From positions 1 to 64,000 of the forward strand of contig DATJTE010000195.1 of assembly GCA_035503715.1 (NCBI GenBank): a DNA stretch of 64,000 bases, written 5' to 3'. The translations under genes were made by a program, and so were the position numbers. Within the stretch, counting starts at the first letter, position 1. Every line of letters starts with the position of its first letter. This stretch comes from OAS926 sp035503715 (GTDB lineage Bacteria > Pseudomonadota > Alphaproteobacteria > Rhizobiales > Rhizobiaceae). Of this stretch, positions 50,900-59,549 are shown piece after piece. The notes under the pieces are model-generated. The model made no database searches. It was not told where the DNA came from and saw only the letters and a list, made by a program, of their open reading frames with translations.

Positions 50900-51904
50900 C
50901 TAAACTCCAGTCGGTCTGATGTCGTTGTGGCGTATGCACGCCACATGATGGTCGCGCCCGATATGTTCGACCGGCGGAATCGTTTCGGCGCAGGCGGCGA
51001 TCGCTTCCGGGCAGCGGGTACGGAAGACACATCCCGACGGCGGGTTGATCGGGCTCGGTATGTCGCCGGTGAGCGGCACATGGGTGCGGCGACGGGTCGG
51101 GTCGGGCACCGGCGCGGTGGCAAGCAGCGCACGCGTATAAGGATGCCGCGGCGCGCCGTAGACGAGGCGGCTCGGGCCACGCTCCATCACGCGGCCGAGA
51201 TACATCACCACCACCTCGTCGCACAGATATTCGACAACGGAGAGATCGTGAGCGATGAACAGCAGCGTCAGTCCAAGCTTCTTCTGCAATTCGCCGAGCA
51301 GGTTGAGCACTTGCGCCTGCACGGACACATCGAGCGCCGACACCGGTTCGTCGGCAACGACGAATTCCGGCTCGACGGCGAGCGCGCGGGCGATGCCGAT
51401 GCGCTGGCGCTGGCCACCGGAGAATTCGTGCGGGAAGCGGTCGGCATGGTCCGGCGACAGGCCGACGAGTGACAGCAGTTCGGCGATGCGCTCCTTGCGC
51501 GCCTTGCCGCGCGCGAAACCGCGCGCATCCAGCGCCTCACCGATGATCGCGGAGATCCGCATCCGCGGATTGAGGCTGGAGAAGGGGTCCTGGAAGACGA
51601 TCTGCAGCCGTTGCCGATAGCGGCGCATCTCACACTGCGACAGCGAAAACAGGTCGGTGCCATCGAACAGCGCTTTGCCGCCGGTCGGCTCGACCAGGCG
51701 CAGGATCGCGCGTCCGGCCGTGGTTTTGCCGGAGCCGCTCTCGCCGACCAGGCCGACGGTGGAACCGCGCCTCACGTCAAAGCTGACGTCCTCGACGGCA
51801 TGCACGATGCGGCCATTGCGCGCCGGGAAATATTTGGTCAGGCCCTGGACGGAGAGCAGCGGCTGCGCCTCGGTCCGGCGATCGATTTCCACGACAGCGC
51901 TCAT
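50900..51904 (-). CDS. Dipeptide ABC transporter ATP-binding protein, DppF-like, IclR operon
   Basis: 334 residues. Walker A GESGSGKTT, signature FSGGQRQRIGIARAL, Walker B FVVADEPVSALD, switch His FIAHDLS, and tail GCVFRTRCPEAIAAC. ATG at 51904 overlaps the DppD stop by 4 bases. Pairs with the DppD product upstream. Confidence 0.94.
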   Translation of the reverse strand: MSAVVEIDRRTEAQPLLSVQGLTKYFPARNGRIVHAVEDVSFDVRRGSTVGLVGESGSGKTTAGRAILRLVEPTGGKALFDGTDLFSLSQCEMRRYRQRLQIVFQDPFSSLNPRMRISAIIGEALDARGFARGKARKERIAELLSLVGLSPDHADRFPHEFSGGQRQRIGIARALAVEPEFVVADEPVSALDVSVQAQVLNLLGELQKKLGLTLLFIAHDLSVVEYLCDEVVVMYLGRVMERGPSRLVYGAPRHPYTRALLATAPVPDPTRRRTHVPLTGDIPSPINPPSGCVFRTRCPEAIAACAETIPPVEHIGRDHHVACIRHNDIRPTGV

Positions 51905-52920
51905 ATCTCGGCGCTCCGGATGCAGCGGGAGGAGCCGTGTGCGCCAGCGGGCTGCAGGGGCGGGGGCGCCACCGTGCACGGCGCAATTGCGAACTCGCAG
52001 CGCGGCTGGAAAGCGCAGCCCGGCGGCAGCGCCGTGATCGGCGGCACGCTGCCTGGAATGGAATAGAGCGCGCGGCGCTCGCCACCGGCATCGATGTCGC
52101 GCGCGGCGTTGGGCGTGCAGGCGAGCAGCCCTCGCGTGTAGGGGTGGTGCTGGTGGGCGAACAGATCGTTCACCGGCGCCTGCTCGACGACGCGGCCAGC
52201 ATACATCACGACGACGTTGTGGGCGATCTCGGCCACGACGCCGAGATTGTGGGTGATGAACAGGATCGACATGCTCATCTCGGCCTGCAACCGGCGCAGC
52301 AGGTCGAGGATCTGCGCCTGAATGGTCACGTCGAGCGCTGTCGTCGGCTCATCGGCGATCAGCAGCGATGGTTTGCACGCCAGTGCCATGGCGATCATCA
52401 CCCGCTGCCGCATCCCGCCCGACATCTGGTGCGGGTAGTCGTCGAGGCGCGACGCGGCGTCGGGAATCTCGACGTGCTTCAGCATCGCCAGTGCGCGCTG
52501 GCGCGCCTCATGGCGGGTCACCGGTTCATGCAACGCGATCATCTCGCCGATCTGGTCACCGACGGTGAACAGCGGATTGAGGCTGGTCATCGGCTCCTGG
52601 AAGATCATGGCGATCTCCCTGCCGCGGATGCGGCGGAAATCCTTCGGTCCGAAGGTCGCGAGGTCGTGGACGCGCTCCTGCCGGTCGCGGAACAGAATGC
52701 TGCCGCCCTCGATCCGCCCCGGCCGCGACAGCAGGCCCATGATCGACAGGCTGGTGACCGACTTGCCAGAACCGGATTCGCCCACGACCGCCAGCGTCTC
52801 GCCACGCTTCAGGTCGAAGGTTACTCCGTCCACCGCCTTGGCGGTGAGCCGTCGGGTCACGAACCAGGTCTTCAGGTCGCGGACCGACAGGATGGCATCG
52901 GGCGTCAGCGCGTCGCTCAT
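51901..52920 (-). CDS. Dipeptide ABC transporter ATP-binding protein, DppD-like, IclR operon
   Basis: 339 residues. Walker A GESGSGKSV, signature MSGGMRQRVMIAMAL, Walker B LLIADEPTTALD, switch His FITHNLG, and the C-terminal GCAFQPRCEFAIAPC. ATG at 52920 overlaps the amidohydrolase stop (ATGA); an alternative ATG lies 3 codons upstream. Confidence 0.94.
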   Translation of the reverse strand: MSDALTPDAILSVRDLKTWFVTRRLTAKAVDGVTFDLKRGETLAVVGESGSGKSVTSLSIMGLLSRPGRIEGGSILFRDRQERVHDLATFGPKDFRRIRGREIAMIFQEPMTSLNPLFTVGDQIGEMIALHEPVTRHEARQRALAMLKHVEIPDAASRLDDYPHQMSGGMRQRVMIAMALACKPSLLIADEPTTALDVTIQAQILDLLRRLQAEMSMSILFITHNLGVVAEIAHNVVVMYAGRVVEQAPVNDLFAHQHHPYTRGLLACTPNAARDIDAGGERRALYSIPGSVPPITALPPGCAFQPRCEFAIAPCTVAPPPLQPAGAHGSSRCIRSAEI

Positions 52921-54137
52921 GATTTCCATCCGCAGTGCGGGCAGACATGGCCGCTGCCAGAACCCTCCGCCGGTACGTGGCGATGAGCGGCGACAGCCTC
53001 GGCGCCGAGGATCGCGTAGCGTGGTTCGAACAGCCGATGCAGCGTGCTTGCCTTGCCCTGCGAATCCTTCACCGTCAGGTCGGCCTCGACGAGATCGAAG
53101 ACGGTGAATTCGGCCGGCTTGCCCTTCTCGAGCAGATTCTCGGTCGGGAGCCTGATGGCGCGGCGCGGTGCGGTCGTGGAGGCGACGACCACGTCCTCGA
53201 AGCTCATGCCGAGCGAATGCAGCTTCGACATAGTGGTGGCCATGTCCCAGACCGACGTGTCGATCGAACGGTTGTGCAAGTCAGTCGAGATCGTCGTCGG
53301 CGGCAGGCCGCGCTCGATCGCGGCCTTGCCCACATCGAAGGAAAAGGACGCGCCGCCGTGGCCGACGTCGAGCACGATGCCGCGTGCCGCCGCGTCTTCG
53401 GCGAGGCGATAGAGATCCTCATCCTCGAGGATCGAGCCGCCGGCCTTGCCGTTGAAGCAGTGGGTGACGATGTCGCCTTCGGTGAGCAGCGGCAGGATGT
53501 CGTCATAGAGCGGCGGCGGTTCGCCAACATGCACCATGACCGGCAGCTTGAGGATGCGGCTGAATTTTTTCGCCAGCCTGACCGGCGTCAGGTCCCAGCC
53601 GCCGGTGATCACATGGCTGGCGCGGACCTTCAGCCCGACGATGACGTCGCGGTTCGCCTCGACCGCCGCGATGGTGCGGTCGATGTCGATCGAGCGCATG
53701 TCGATCAGTTCCGAGACACGATTGCCGGCCACGAGGCCGATCGAGCCGATGTTGAGGAAGGCGTAGATGTTTTCCCGTGCTGGCTCGATGATGAACTCGC
53801 GGAAGCCGTGGAAATTGGCCTCGCCGGCGGAGCCGGCGTCGACCATGGTGGTGACGCCGCGTGCCGCGCCGCACTGTTCGGGCCGGAGCGAGATGTCGGT
53901 GCCACCATACCAGATATGGACATGCAGATCGGTCCAGCCGGGTGATAGGAAGGCGCCATTCGCTTCGACCAATTTTACGTCGCCGCCCGCGGCGATCGTC
54001 GCGCCGACCTCGGCGACGCGACCGTCCTTGCCGACCAGAACGTCGACAGTCGGGCTGAGAGACTGGTCGAAGCCGACGGGTTTGGCGCCCTTGATCAGCA
54101 GCGGCTGTTTCGCTTCGGGAAAGCGGTTACCGAACAT
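52917..54137 (-). CDS. cog3964-type amidohydrolase/deacetylase
   Basis: 406 residues of the amidohydrolase superfamily with a binuclear metal centre: HVH in TDLHVHIWYG, bridging Lys in VGLKVRASHVI, His in VMVHVGEPP, His in IVTHCFNGK and Asp in STDLHNRS. This is the group once misnamed dihydroorotase; members have been reported to hydrolyse acylated alpha-hydroxy acids such as acetyl-(R)-mandelate. Unusually, the C-terminus ends GHVCPHCGWKS, a zinc-knuckle-like CPHC not expected in the family. It sits between permease and ATPase genes with 1- and 4-base overlaps, so the imported compound is probably its substrate. Confidence 0.87.
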   Translation of the reverse strand: MFGNRFPEAKQPLLIKGAKPVGFDQSLSPTVDVLVGKDGRVAEVGATIAAGGDVKLVEANGAFLSPGWTDLHVHIWYGGTDISLRPEQCGAARGVTTMVDAGSAGEANFHGFREFIIEPARENIYAFLNIGSIGLVAGNRVSELIDMRSIDIDRTIAAVEANRDVIVGLKVRASHVITGGWDLTPVRLAKKFSRILKLPVMVHVGEPPPLYDDILPLLTEGDIVTHCFNGKAGGSILEDEDLYRLAEDAAARGIVLDVGHGGASFSFDVGKAAIERGLPPTTISTDLHNRSIDTSVWDMATTMSKLHSLGMSFEDVVVASTTAPRRAIRLPTENLLEKGKPAEFTVFDLVEADLTVKDSQGKASTLHRLFEPRYAILGAEAVAAHRHVPAEGSGSGHVCPHCGWKS

Positions 54138-55000
54138 CAGATATCCTTTGCCAGACGGGGGTCGAGAAGATCGCGCAAGCCGTCGCCGACGAGCTGCAGC
54201 GCCAGCACGGTGACGACGATAGCCGCACCGGGAAACATCATGATCCAGCCGGCCTGATCCATGTACTGGCGGCCGACGCTGATCATCGTGCCCCAGGTCG
54301 GCGTGTCGGGCGAAATGCCGACGCCGAGGAAGGAAAGACCGGCTTCCGCCAGAATGGCGTTGGCGAAAATGAAAGTGGCCTGCACCAGGAGCGGCGAGGT
54401 GACGTTGCGCAGCACATGGCGCACTAGGATGATGGGCGTCGGCACGCCGAGCGCGCGCGCAGCCTCGACATAGGGCAGCTCGCGGATGACGAGCGTTGAG
54501 GCGCGCACGACGCGCGCAAGCCTCGGCGCATAGACGATGCCCAGCGCGACGACGACATTGATCGCCGACGGGCCGAGAGCCGCGACCAGCGCGATGGCGA
54601 GCAAGATGTCGGGGAAGGCCATCATGGCGTCGATGAGCCGCGACATCGGTGTGTCGAGTTTGCGGAAGAAGCCGGCCATCAGCCCGAGCACGATGCCGAT
54701 GATGGAGGAGAAGATGACGACAGCAAAACCGACCGAGAGCGATGTGCGCGCCGCATAGAGCATGCGCGAGAAGACGTCGCGGCCGAAATCGTCGGTGCCG
54801 AAAAGATGTTCGAGCCCCGGCGGATCGAGCCGATTGGCGATCGAGAGCTTGCCCGGCGCGTAAGGCGCGATCAGCGGCGCGGCGATCGCCGCCAGCACGA
54901 TGACGACGAGAACGATGACGCCGGCCGCGGAGGTCGGCCGCGCCATCAGCCTGGACACGAACCTCGGTTCGGACTGAAGCGGAACGGTGATCGCGCCCAT
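54137..55000 (-). CDS. Dipeptide ABC transporter permease, DppC-like, IclR operon
   Basis: 287 residues. DppC markers: HLFGTDDFGRDVFSRMLYAA, coupling loop PYVEAARALGVPTPIILVRH, and the end VGDGLRDLLDPRLAKDI. The start at 55000 overlaps the DppB stop by one base; longer readings of this frame belong to the overlap with DppB. Confidence 0.94.
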   Translation of the reverse strand: MGAITVPLQSEPRFVSRLMARPTSAAGVIVLVVIVLAAIAAPLIAPYAPGKLSIANRLDPPGLEHLFGTDDFGRDVFSRMLYAARTSLSVGFAVVIFSSIIGIVLGLMAGFFRKLDTPMSRLIDAMMAFPDILLAIALVAALGPSAINVVVALGIVYAPRLARVVRASTLVIRELPYVEAARALGVPTPIILVRHVLRNVTSPLLVQATFIFANAILAEAGLSFLGVGISPDTPTWGTMISVGRQYMDQAGWIMMFPGAAIVVTVLALQLVGDGLRDLLDPRLAKDI

Positions 55001-55941
55001 CAGTAGCGCACCCTTGGGTCGACCAGCAGGTAGAGCATGTCGATGGCGAAATTGACCAGCACATAGGCGCCGGCGATCACCAGCAACGCGCCCTGGATGA
55101 CGGGATAGTCGCGCCTCAGCACGGCCGAGACGACGAGATTGCCGACGCCCGGCAGGCCGAACACGGTTTCCGTCACCACCGCGCCCGAGATCAAAAGCGC
55201 GGCCGTGAGGCCAATCACGGTGAGGATGGGGATCAGTGCGTTCTTGAAGGCGTGCCTCAGCACCACGCGCCATTCGCTCATGCCCTTGGAGCGGGCGGTC
55301 CGTACATAGTCGTCGTTGAGCACGTCGAGCATCGAGGCGCGGGTGAAGCGCGTGATCAGCGCGGATGAGATCAGCCCCAGCGTCAGCGCCGGCAGAACCA
55401 GATGGTTCAGCCGCACAGCGAGCGAAGCACCCGGTCCGCCGTACCCCGACGTGTTGAACCAGCCGAGGTGAACGGCGAAGAACTGGATGAACAGGAGGCC
55501 CAGCCAGAAGCTCGGCACGCTGGCGGCGAACATGGCAAGCGTCGTCGCCGTCTGATCGAAAAAGGAGCCGCGCTTGTAGGCCGACAGGATGCCGACCGGC
55601 AGCGCGACGGCCGTGGCGATCAGCAGCGAGAAGATGGTGAGGAAGATGGTTGGCTCGGCGCGATCGAGCAACGCCGTGGTTACCGGCTGGCCGAGAAAGA
55701 TCGACTGGCCGAGATCGCCCTGCACGACACCGGCGACGTAGCGCAGGAACTGCACCGGCATCGGTTGATCGAGGCCAAGCTTGACGCGCAGCGCCTCAAT
55801 GTCGGAGGCGGTCGCCTCCGGACCGAGCATGACGGCGGCCGGGTCGCCCGGCGTGACGCGCACGATGACGAAGACGATGGTGACGACCAGCGCCATCACC
55901 GTGATCATGCCGAGCAGCCGGTTCAGGATCGAGCGCAGCAT
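55000..55941 (-). CDS. Dipeptide ABC transporter permease, DppB-like, IclR operon
   Basis: 313 residues, six membrane segments. Starts MLRSILNRLLGMITVMALVV, carries the loop DDYVRTARSKGMSEWRVVLRH, and ends LLVDPRVRY. Separated from the binding-protein gene by a 125-base spacer with two strong hairpins. Confidence 0.94.
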   Translation of the reverse strand: MLRSILNRLLGMITVMALVVTIVFVIVRVTPGDPAAVMLGPEATASDIEALRVKLGLDQPMPVQFLRYVAGVVQGDLGQSIFLGQPVTTALLDRAEPTIFLTIFSLLIATAVALPVGILSAYKRGSFFDQTATTLAMFAASVPSFWLGLLFIQFFAVHLGWFNTSGYGGPGASLAVRLNHLVLPALTLGLISSALITRFTRASMLDVLNDDYVRTARSKGMSEWRVVLRHAFKNALIPILTVIGLTAALLISGAVVTETVFGLPGVGNLVVSAVLRRDYPVIQGALLVIAGAYVLVNFAIDMLYLLVDPRVRY

Positions 55942-55993
55942 CAGCGTTCATTTCCGCGCGGTTTGAGTGTCGTCAGGCAGCCATAAGGCCGCT

Positions 55994-56050
55994 GGTCGGG
56001 CGCCGGGAACGACCGGCGCCCGACCCAGCCTTCCCGCCGATCAGCGGGAA
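55994..56050 (-). other. Two perfect hairpins between binding-protein and permease genes
   Basis: Hairpin 1: GGTCGGGCGCCGG (55994-56006) with CCGGCGCCCGACC (56013-56025), a 13-bp stem and 6-base loop. Hairpin 2: TTCCCGC (56031-56037) with GCGGGAA (56044-56050). No U-run follows on the minus strand. Such structures often protect the 3' end of binding-protein mRNA so that it is made in excess over the permeases. Confidence 0.7.
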
Positions 56051-56066
56051 CGGCAAGAGGAATGGC

Positions 56067-57596
56067 TCATTTTTCCAGATAGGCGTTCCAGAAATAGGGC
56101 CACGGCGCCGGCGTCATGCCCTTGAGTGCAGGCGCCTGGGCTGCGAGCGCGTTGTAGTCACCGACCTTGTAGATCGGCGCTTCGTCATAGATCACCTGCT
56201 GCACAGCTTCGTAGAGCTTGGCGCGCTTGGCCGGGTCGGCCTCCGCATTGAAGGCTTCGACGGCCTTATGCTTGGCATCCGTCGACCACCAGCCCGGCGT
56301 CGAGTCGGACATGAAGCCATTGAGCGACGGTTCGGGCAGGAAGGGGCTGCTGGTCGTGTAGATGTCCCACAGCTTCGGATCCTGGCGGTTCTTGGTCAGC
56401 GTCGCCCATTCCACCACGTCGAGCTGAACCTTGAATCCGGCCTGTTCGAGATAGGCCTGCGACACCTGCGCGATCTTGTAGTGGAATTCGTATTGGCGGC
56501 TGGTCAGGATGCGCAGCGGCGTGCCGTCGTAACCTGCTTCCTTCAACAGCGCCGCGGCTGCCTCGATGTCGCCGTCCGGCTTGTAAGCGTCGATGCCGAC
56601 GGCGTTATGCCAGGCAAAACCCTCCGGATACATCGAGCCGTCGACGGCGAAGAACTCGGTCGACCCGAACGCGGCGGTCAGCATGTCGTTCGGCGCGAGC
56701 GCTGCCTGGATGGCCTTGCGCACCTTGATGTTGGAGTTCAGTCCTTCCTTCGTGTTCATGACCAGGACTGGCCAGCCGAACGGCTTCAGGATCAGCGGCT
56801 CGGTCTTGCCGTCCGCGAGCTTCTGATAGGACTCGACCGGCAGCGCGTCGGCATAGGCGAACTGGCCGGCGACCGCGCCTTCGACGCGGGTGTTTGGATC
56901 GGGAACCGGCACGAAGCGGATCTCGTCGAGATACTGCTTCCGCGCGCCGCCATAACCGTTCGGCTCGCCGTCATGCGAATTGTAGCCGTCGAAGCGGGCG
57001 AGCTGGATGTATTGATCCGGCTTGCGCTCCTTGAGCAGGTACGGGCCAGTGCCGACAAACTTGGTCATCGGGTCTTCGCCGGCGTTCTCCGACGGGATGA
57101 CGATTGCCGCGGCGTTGTTCAGCGAAAGCAGCGAGAGCAGCGGCGCGAACGGCTTCTTCAATGTGATCTTGACCGTGCTGGCGTCGAGCGCCTCGACATT
57201 GGCGATGACTTCCGCCGCCTGCTTGCCGCGGGTGGCGACCTTCATCCAGCGCTGCAACGAGGCGAGCACGTCGGCCGAATCCATGTCCGAACCGTCATGG
57301 AATTTGACGCCGGTCCGGAGCGGAATGGTGTAAGTCAACCCGTCAGCCGAGATCTCCGGCATGTCTGCCGCCAGCAGCGGCGTGATGCTCCAGTTCGTGC
57401 CGAAGGTGTAGAGCGTCTCGAAGATGTGCTGGGTGACGATGCCGACCAGATCGGCCGTCGAGGCCATCGGGTCGAGCGTCGGCGGCTCGCCGACAGTCGC
57501 CACGTCGATAACGCCTCCCTTTTGGGGTTCAGCCCACCCGGCCGACGGCAGCGTCAGCGCAGCAAGTGAGGCGGCGACATAAAACAAGCGCTTCAT
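56067..57596 (-). CDS. Peptide-type ABC transporter solute-binding protein, IclR operon
   Basis: 509 residues, family 5 receptor. Signal peptide MKRLFYVAASLAALTLPSAG with cleavage after GWA. Mature region begins with VGEPPTLDPMASTADLVG and has the usual NIKVRQAIQAALAPNDML block. GGAGGA precedes the ATG at 57596. First gene of the operon; a palindromic candidate operator lies 16 bases upstream of the start. Confidence 0.94.
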   Translation of the reverse strand: MKRLFYVAASLAALTLPSAGWAEPQKGGVIDVATVGEPPTLDPMASTADLVGIVTQHIFETLYTFGTNWSITPLLAADMPEISADGLTYTIPLRTGVKFHDGSDMDSADVLASLQRWMKVATRGKQAAEVIANVEALDASTVKITLKKPFAPLLSLLSLNNAAAIVIPSENAGEDPMTKFVGTGPYLLKERKPDQYIQLARFDGYNSHDGEPNGYGGARKQYLDEIRFVPVPDPNTRVEGAVAGQFAYADALPVESYQKLADGKTEPLILKPFGWPVLVMNTKEGLNSNIKVRKAIQAALAPNDMLTAAFGSTEFFAVDGSMYPEGFAWHNAVGIDAYKPDGDIEAAAALLKEAGYDGTPLRILTSRQYEFHYKIAQVSQAYLEQAGFKVQLDVVEWATLTKNRQDPKLWDIYTTSSPFLPEPSLNGFMSDSTPGWWSTDAKHKAVEAFNAEADPAKRAKLYEAVQQVIYDEAPIYKVGDYNALAAQAPALKGMTPAPWPYFWNAYLEK

Positions 57597-57611
57597 TCTA
57601 GCTCCTCCCAA

Positions 57612-57627
57612 TTCCATAATAATGGAA
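57612..57627. promoter_or_regulatory. Candidate IclR operator
   Basis: TTCCAT-AATA-ATGGAA, a palindrome with 6-base arms, in the leader of the binding-protein gene. IclR-family sites are commonly palindromes of this size, and the operon ends with an IclR gene. Confidence 0.55.
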
Positions 57628-57852
57628 CTTATATCTCATTTACGGATTAATGTGACACTGAGTGCTGCCGCGCGTCAAGCGTCGAACGTGTTCGGCGCGC
57701 AGATGATGACGGCAGCCATCGTGCCAGCCACTGGCCTGAGGTCGATCGCTTCTTTCAGCCGACGAGCTGCCTGCACAAAAACTGCAGAAAATTCCTGAAA
57801 CTCTCCTCGTTCCGCTCAGACTGTTTTCACGTCGCGCGGGCATTCAACCGGT
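57628..57852. other. Intergenic region between IclR operon and membrane-protein operon
   Basis: Divergent promoter space of about 225 bases. AT-rich next to the binding-protein gene (57628-57660). I see no gene or further repeat in it. Confidence 0.4.
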
Positions 57853-58032
57853 ATGCAGACGGAACGAGATGACAGCGAGGCACAGGCCTCCCGGTTACCG
57901 AAACGGCTCCTGACTGACGGCTGGTGGCTGACGGACCCACCGCAGCCGGCGCGTCTCGCCACGATCCTGCCGCTGCGCCGCCTATCGGCGGACAAGACCG
58001 CCGATTATCCCACCGTCAGGGCCCTTCGATGA
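57853..58032 (+). CDS. Small ORF of 59 codons translationally coupled to the membrane protein
   Basis: ATG at 57853 to TGA at 58030-58032; the stop overlaps the next ATG in the ATGA form, and the product has a gene-like composition with a GWWLTDPPQPARLATILPLR stretch. Not recognised. The ATGA coupling to the next gene is the main argument that it is real. No strong ribosome-binding site is visible, and it could instead be a leader peptide. Confidence 0.5.
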   Translation: MQTERDDSEAQASRLPKRLLTDGWWLTDPPQPARLATILPLRRLSADKTADYPTVRALR

Positions 58033-59540
58033 ACCAATTCCACCTGCAAAATAGATTCTCGGCGAAGGCCGTCGTGGCGCTGCTGCTGATCGTCGCCGCG
58101 GACTTTCTCTTTTTCGACCAACCGGTCGGCATCACGCTGTTCCTGTTCGCGGCCTTGCTGGCCACCGCGGTCGGACTGCTGCATTCGGCGAAACTGGCGC
58201 ATGCGGCAATCGCAACGCTGGCCATTGTGCCGCTCTTCGAAAATGTCAGCGCCTTGTCGGTCTCTGTCGCGCTTATAGGGCTTACGATCTTTGCGCTGTC
58301 GGTGTCGGGCCACCTGAGAGGCGGTGCCGCGCGTATGTCACGGCAGGTCGCCGGTTTCCTGCTCATCGCGCCGTTTCGGCTGCCGTTCGATGTCGCCCGG
58401 GCGAAGAACGGCGCCGAACGGCTCGGCCGCACCGCTTCGCGCTTCGGCAGCTTCGCCGTCTGGACGATGCCGCTAGTGCTTGGCGCGGTGTTCCTGATCC
58501 TGTTCGGCATCGCCAACCCCGTCATCGACCGCTGGCTGGCGCAGATCGATATCTGGTTCGTGTTCGATCTTCTCGATCCCGTGAGGTTCGCGTTCTGGAT
58601 TCTTGTTGCGATCTTCGTCTGGCCCTTCCTGCGGCCGAGACTGCCGAGGTGGCGGCGCCGGCCGCGTGCGGTCGCGCAAGCTGTGGAAGCACCGAAACCT
58701 GAGGCCGATGCCGCGGCGGCGCGAACGGGTACAATCTTCGGCAAAGGAGCGATCCTACGCTCGCTTATCTTGTTCAACGCGCTGTTCGCCGTGCAGACAA
58801 TCCTCGACGCCGCGTACCTCTGGGGCGGCGTGGCTTTGCCGAACGGCATGACCTACGCGGCCTACGCCCATCGCGGCGCCTACCCGCTGATCGCCACCGC
58901 GCTGCTCGCCGCGGCCTTCGTGCTGATCGCCATGCGGCCCGGAAGCGAGACCTCCGGCGACGCGCTGATCCGGCGGCTCGTCTATCTCTGGACCGCGCAG
59001 AACGTCGTACTGGTGATCTCGTCTATCCTGCGGCTCGACCTCTATGTGAGCATCTATTCGCTGACCCACTGGCGCGTCGCGGCTTTCATCTGGATGGGCC
59101 TGGTCACGGTTGGCCTTCTCCTGATCATCGCCCGTATCTGGCAGGGAAAGTCGAACGAATGGCTGCTCTCGGCCAATCTATTGACGCTTTCGGCTGTTCT
59201 CTACGCTTGCTGCTTCATCAACTTCGCCACAATGATTGCGACCTACAACGTGACGCACAGCCGCGAAATGGGCGGCGGTGGGAGGGGATTGGACGTGGAC
59301 TATCTGTTGTCGCTCGGACCGGCCTCGCTGCCGGCCATCGAGACGCTTCTCAGAAATCCGCTCGCAGTCCATTCGCCAGCAGGCGGCAGAGTGGCGATGG
59401 AGTTCGCAACCCTGACAACGATTTTCTTCTATAACCAGGAGGAATGGCGCGCCTGGACGTTCCGCCAATGGCGGCTGGGACGTTATCTTGACAAGCTCAT
59501 CATCAATAATCCCTCGGACGCGCCCGAACCAGCGATGTGA
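58029..59540 (+). CDS. Polytopic membrane protein, DUF4173/DUF4153-like
   Basis: 503 residues with around 11-12 hydrophobic segments and a charged cytoplasmic-type loop (RRPRAVAQAVEAPKPEADA) in the middle. The second half contains AYLWGGVALPNGMTYAAYAHRGAYPLI and LDLYVSIYSLTHWRVAAFIWM, typical of the DUF4153/DUF4173 family. Function is unknown. ATG at 58029 overlaps the stop of the small ORF; the two-component genes follow 9 bases later in the same direction. This fixed arrangement suggests that the membrane protein either works with the sensor or is its target, as in CreBCD-like systems. Confidence 0.85.
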   Translation: MNQFHLQNRFSAKAVVALLLIVAADFLFFDQPVGITLFLFAALLATAVGLLHSAKLAHAAIATLAIVPLFENVSALSVSVALIGLTIFALSVSGHLRGGAARMSRQVAGFLLIAPFRLPFDVARAKNGAERLGRTASRFGSFAVWTMPLVLGAVFLILFGIANPVIDRWLAQIDIWFVFDLLDPVRFAFWILVAIFVWPFLRPRLPRWRRRPRAVAQAVEAPKPEADAAAARTGTIFGKGAILRSLILFNALFAVQTILDAAYLWGGVALPNGMTYAAYAHRGAYPLIATALLAAAFVLIAMRPGSETSGDALIRRLVYLWTAQNVVLVISSILRLDLYVSIYSLTHWRVAAFIWMGLVTVGLLLIIARIWQGKSNEWLLSANLLTLSAVLYACCFINFATMIATYNVTHSREMGGGGRGLDVDYLLSLGPASLPAIETLLRNPLAVHSPAGGRVAMEFATLTTIFFYNQEEWRAWTFRQWRLGRYLDKLIINNPSDAPEPAM

Positions 59541-59549
59541 GTTTGCATC

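Noticed and set aside
52917..55064. Reading the amidohydrolase as a 715-residue fusion protein
   Set aside because: The upstream 309 codons are an out-of-frame reading of the DppC gene and are Arg/His-rich; the real start is ATG 54137, overlapping the DppC stop.
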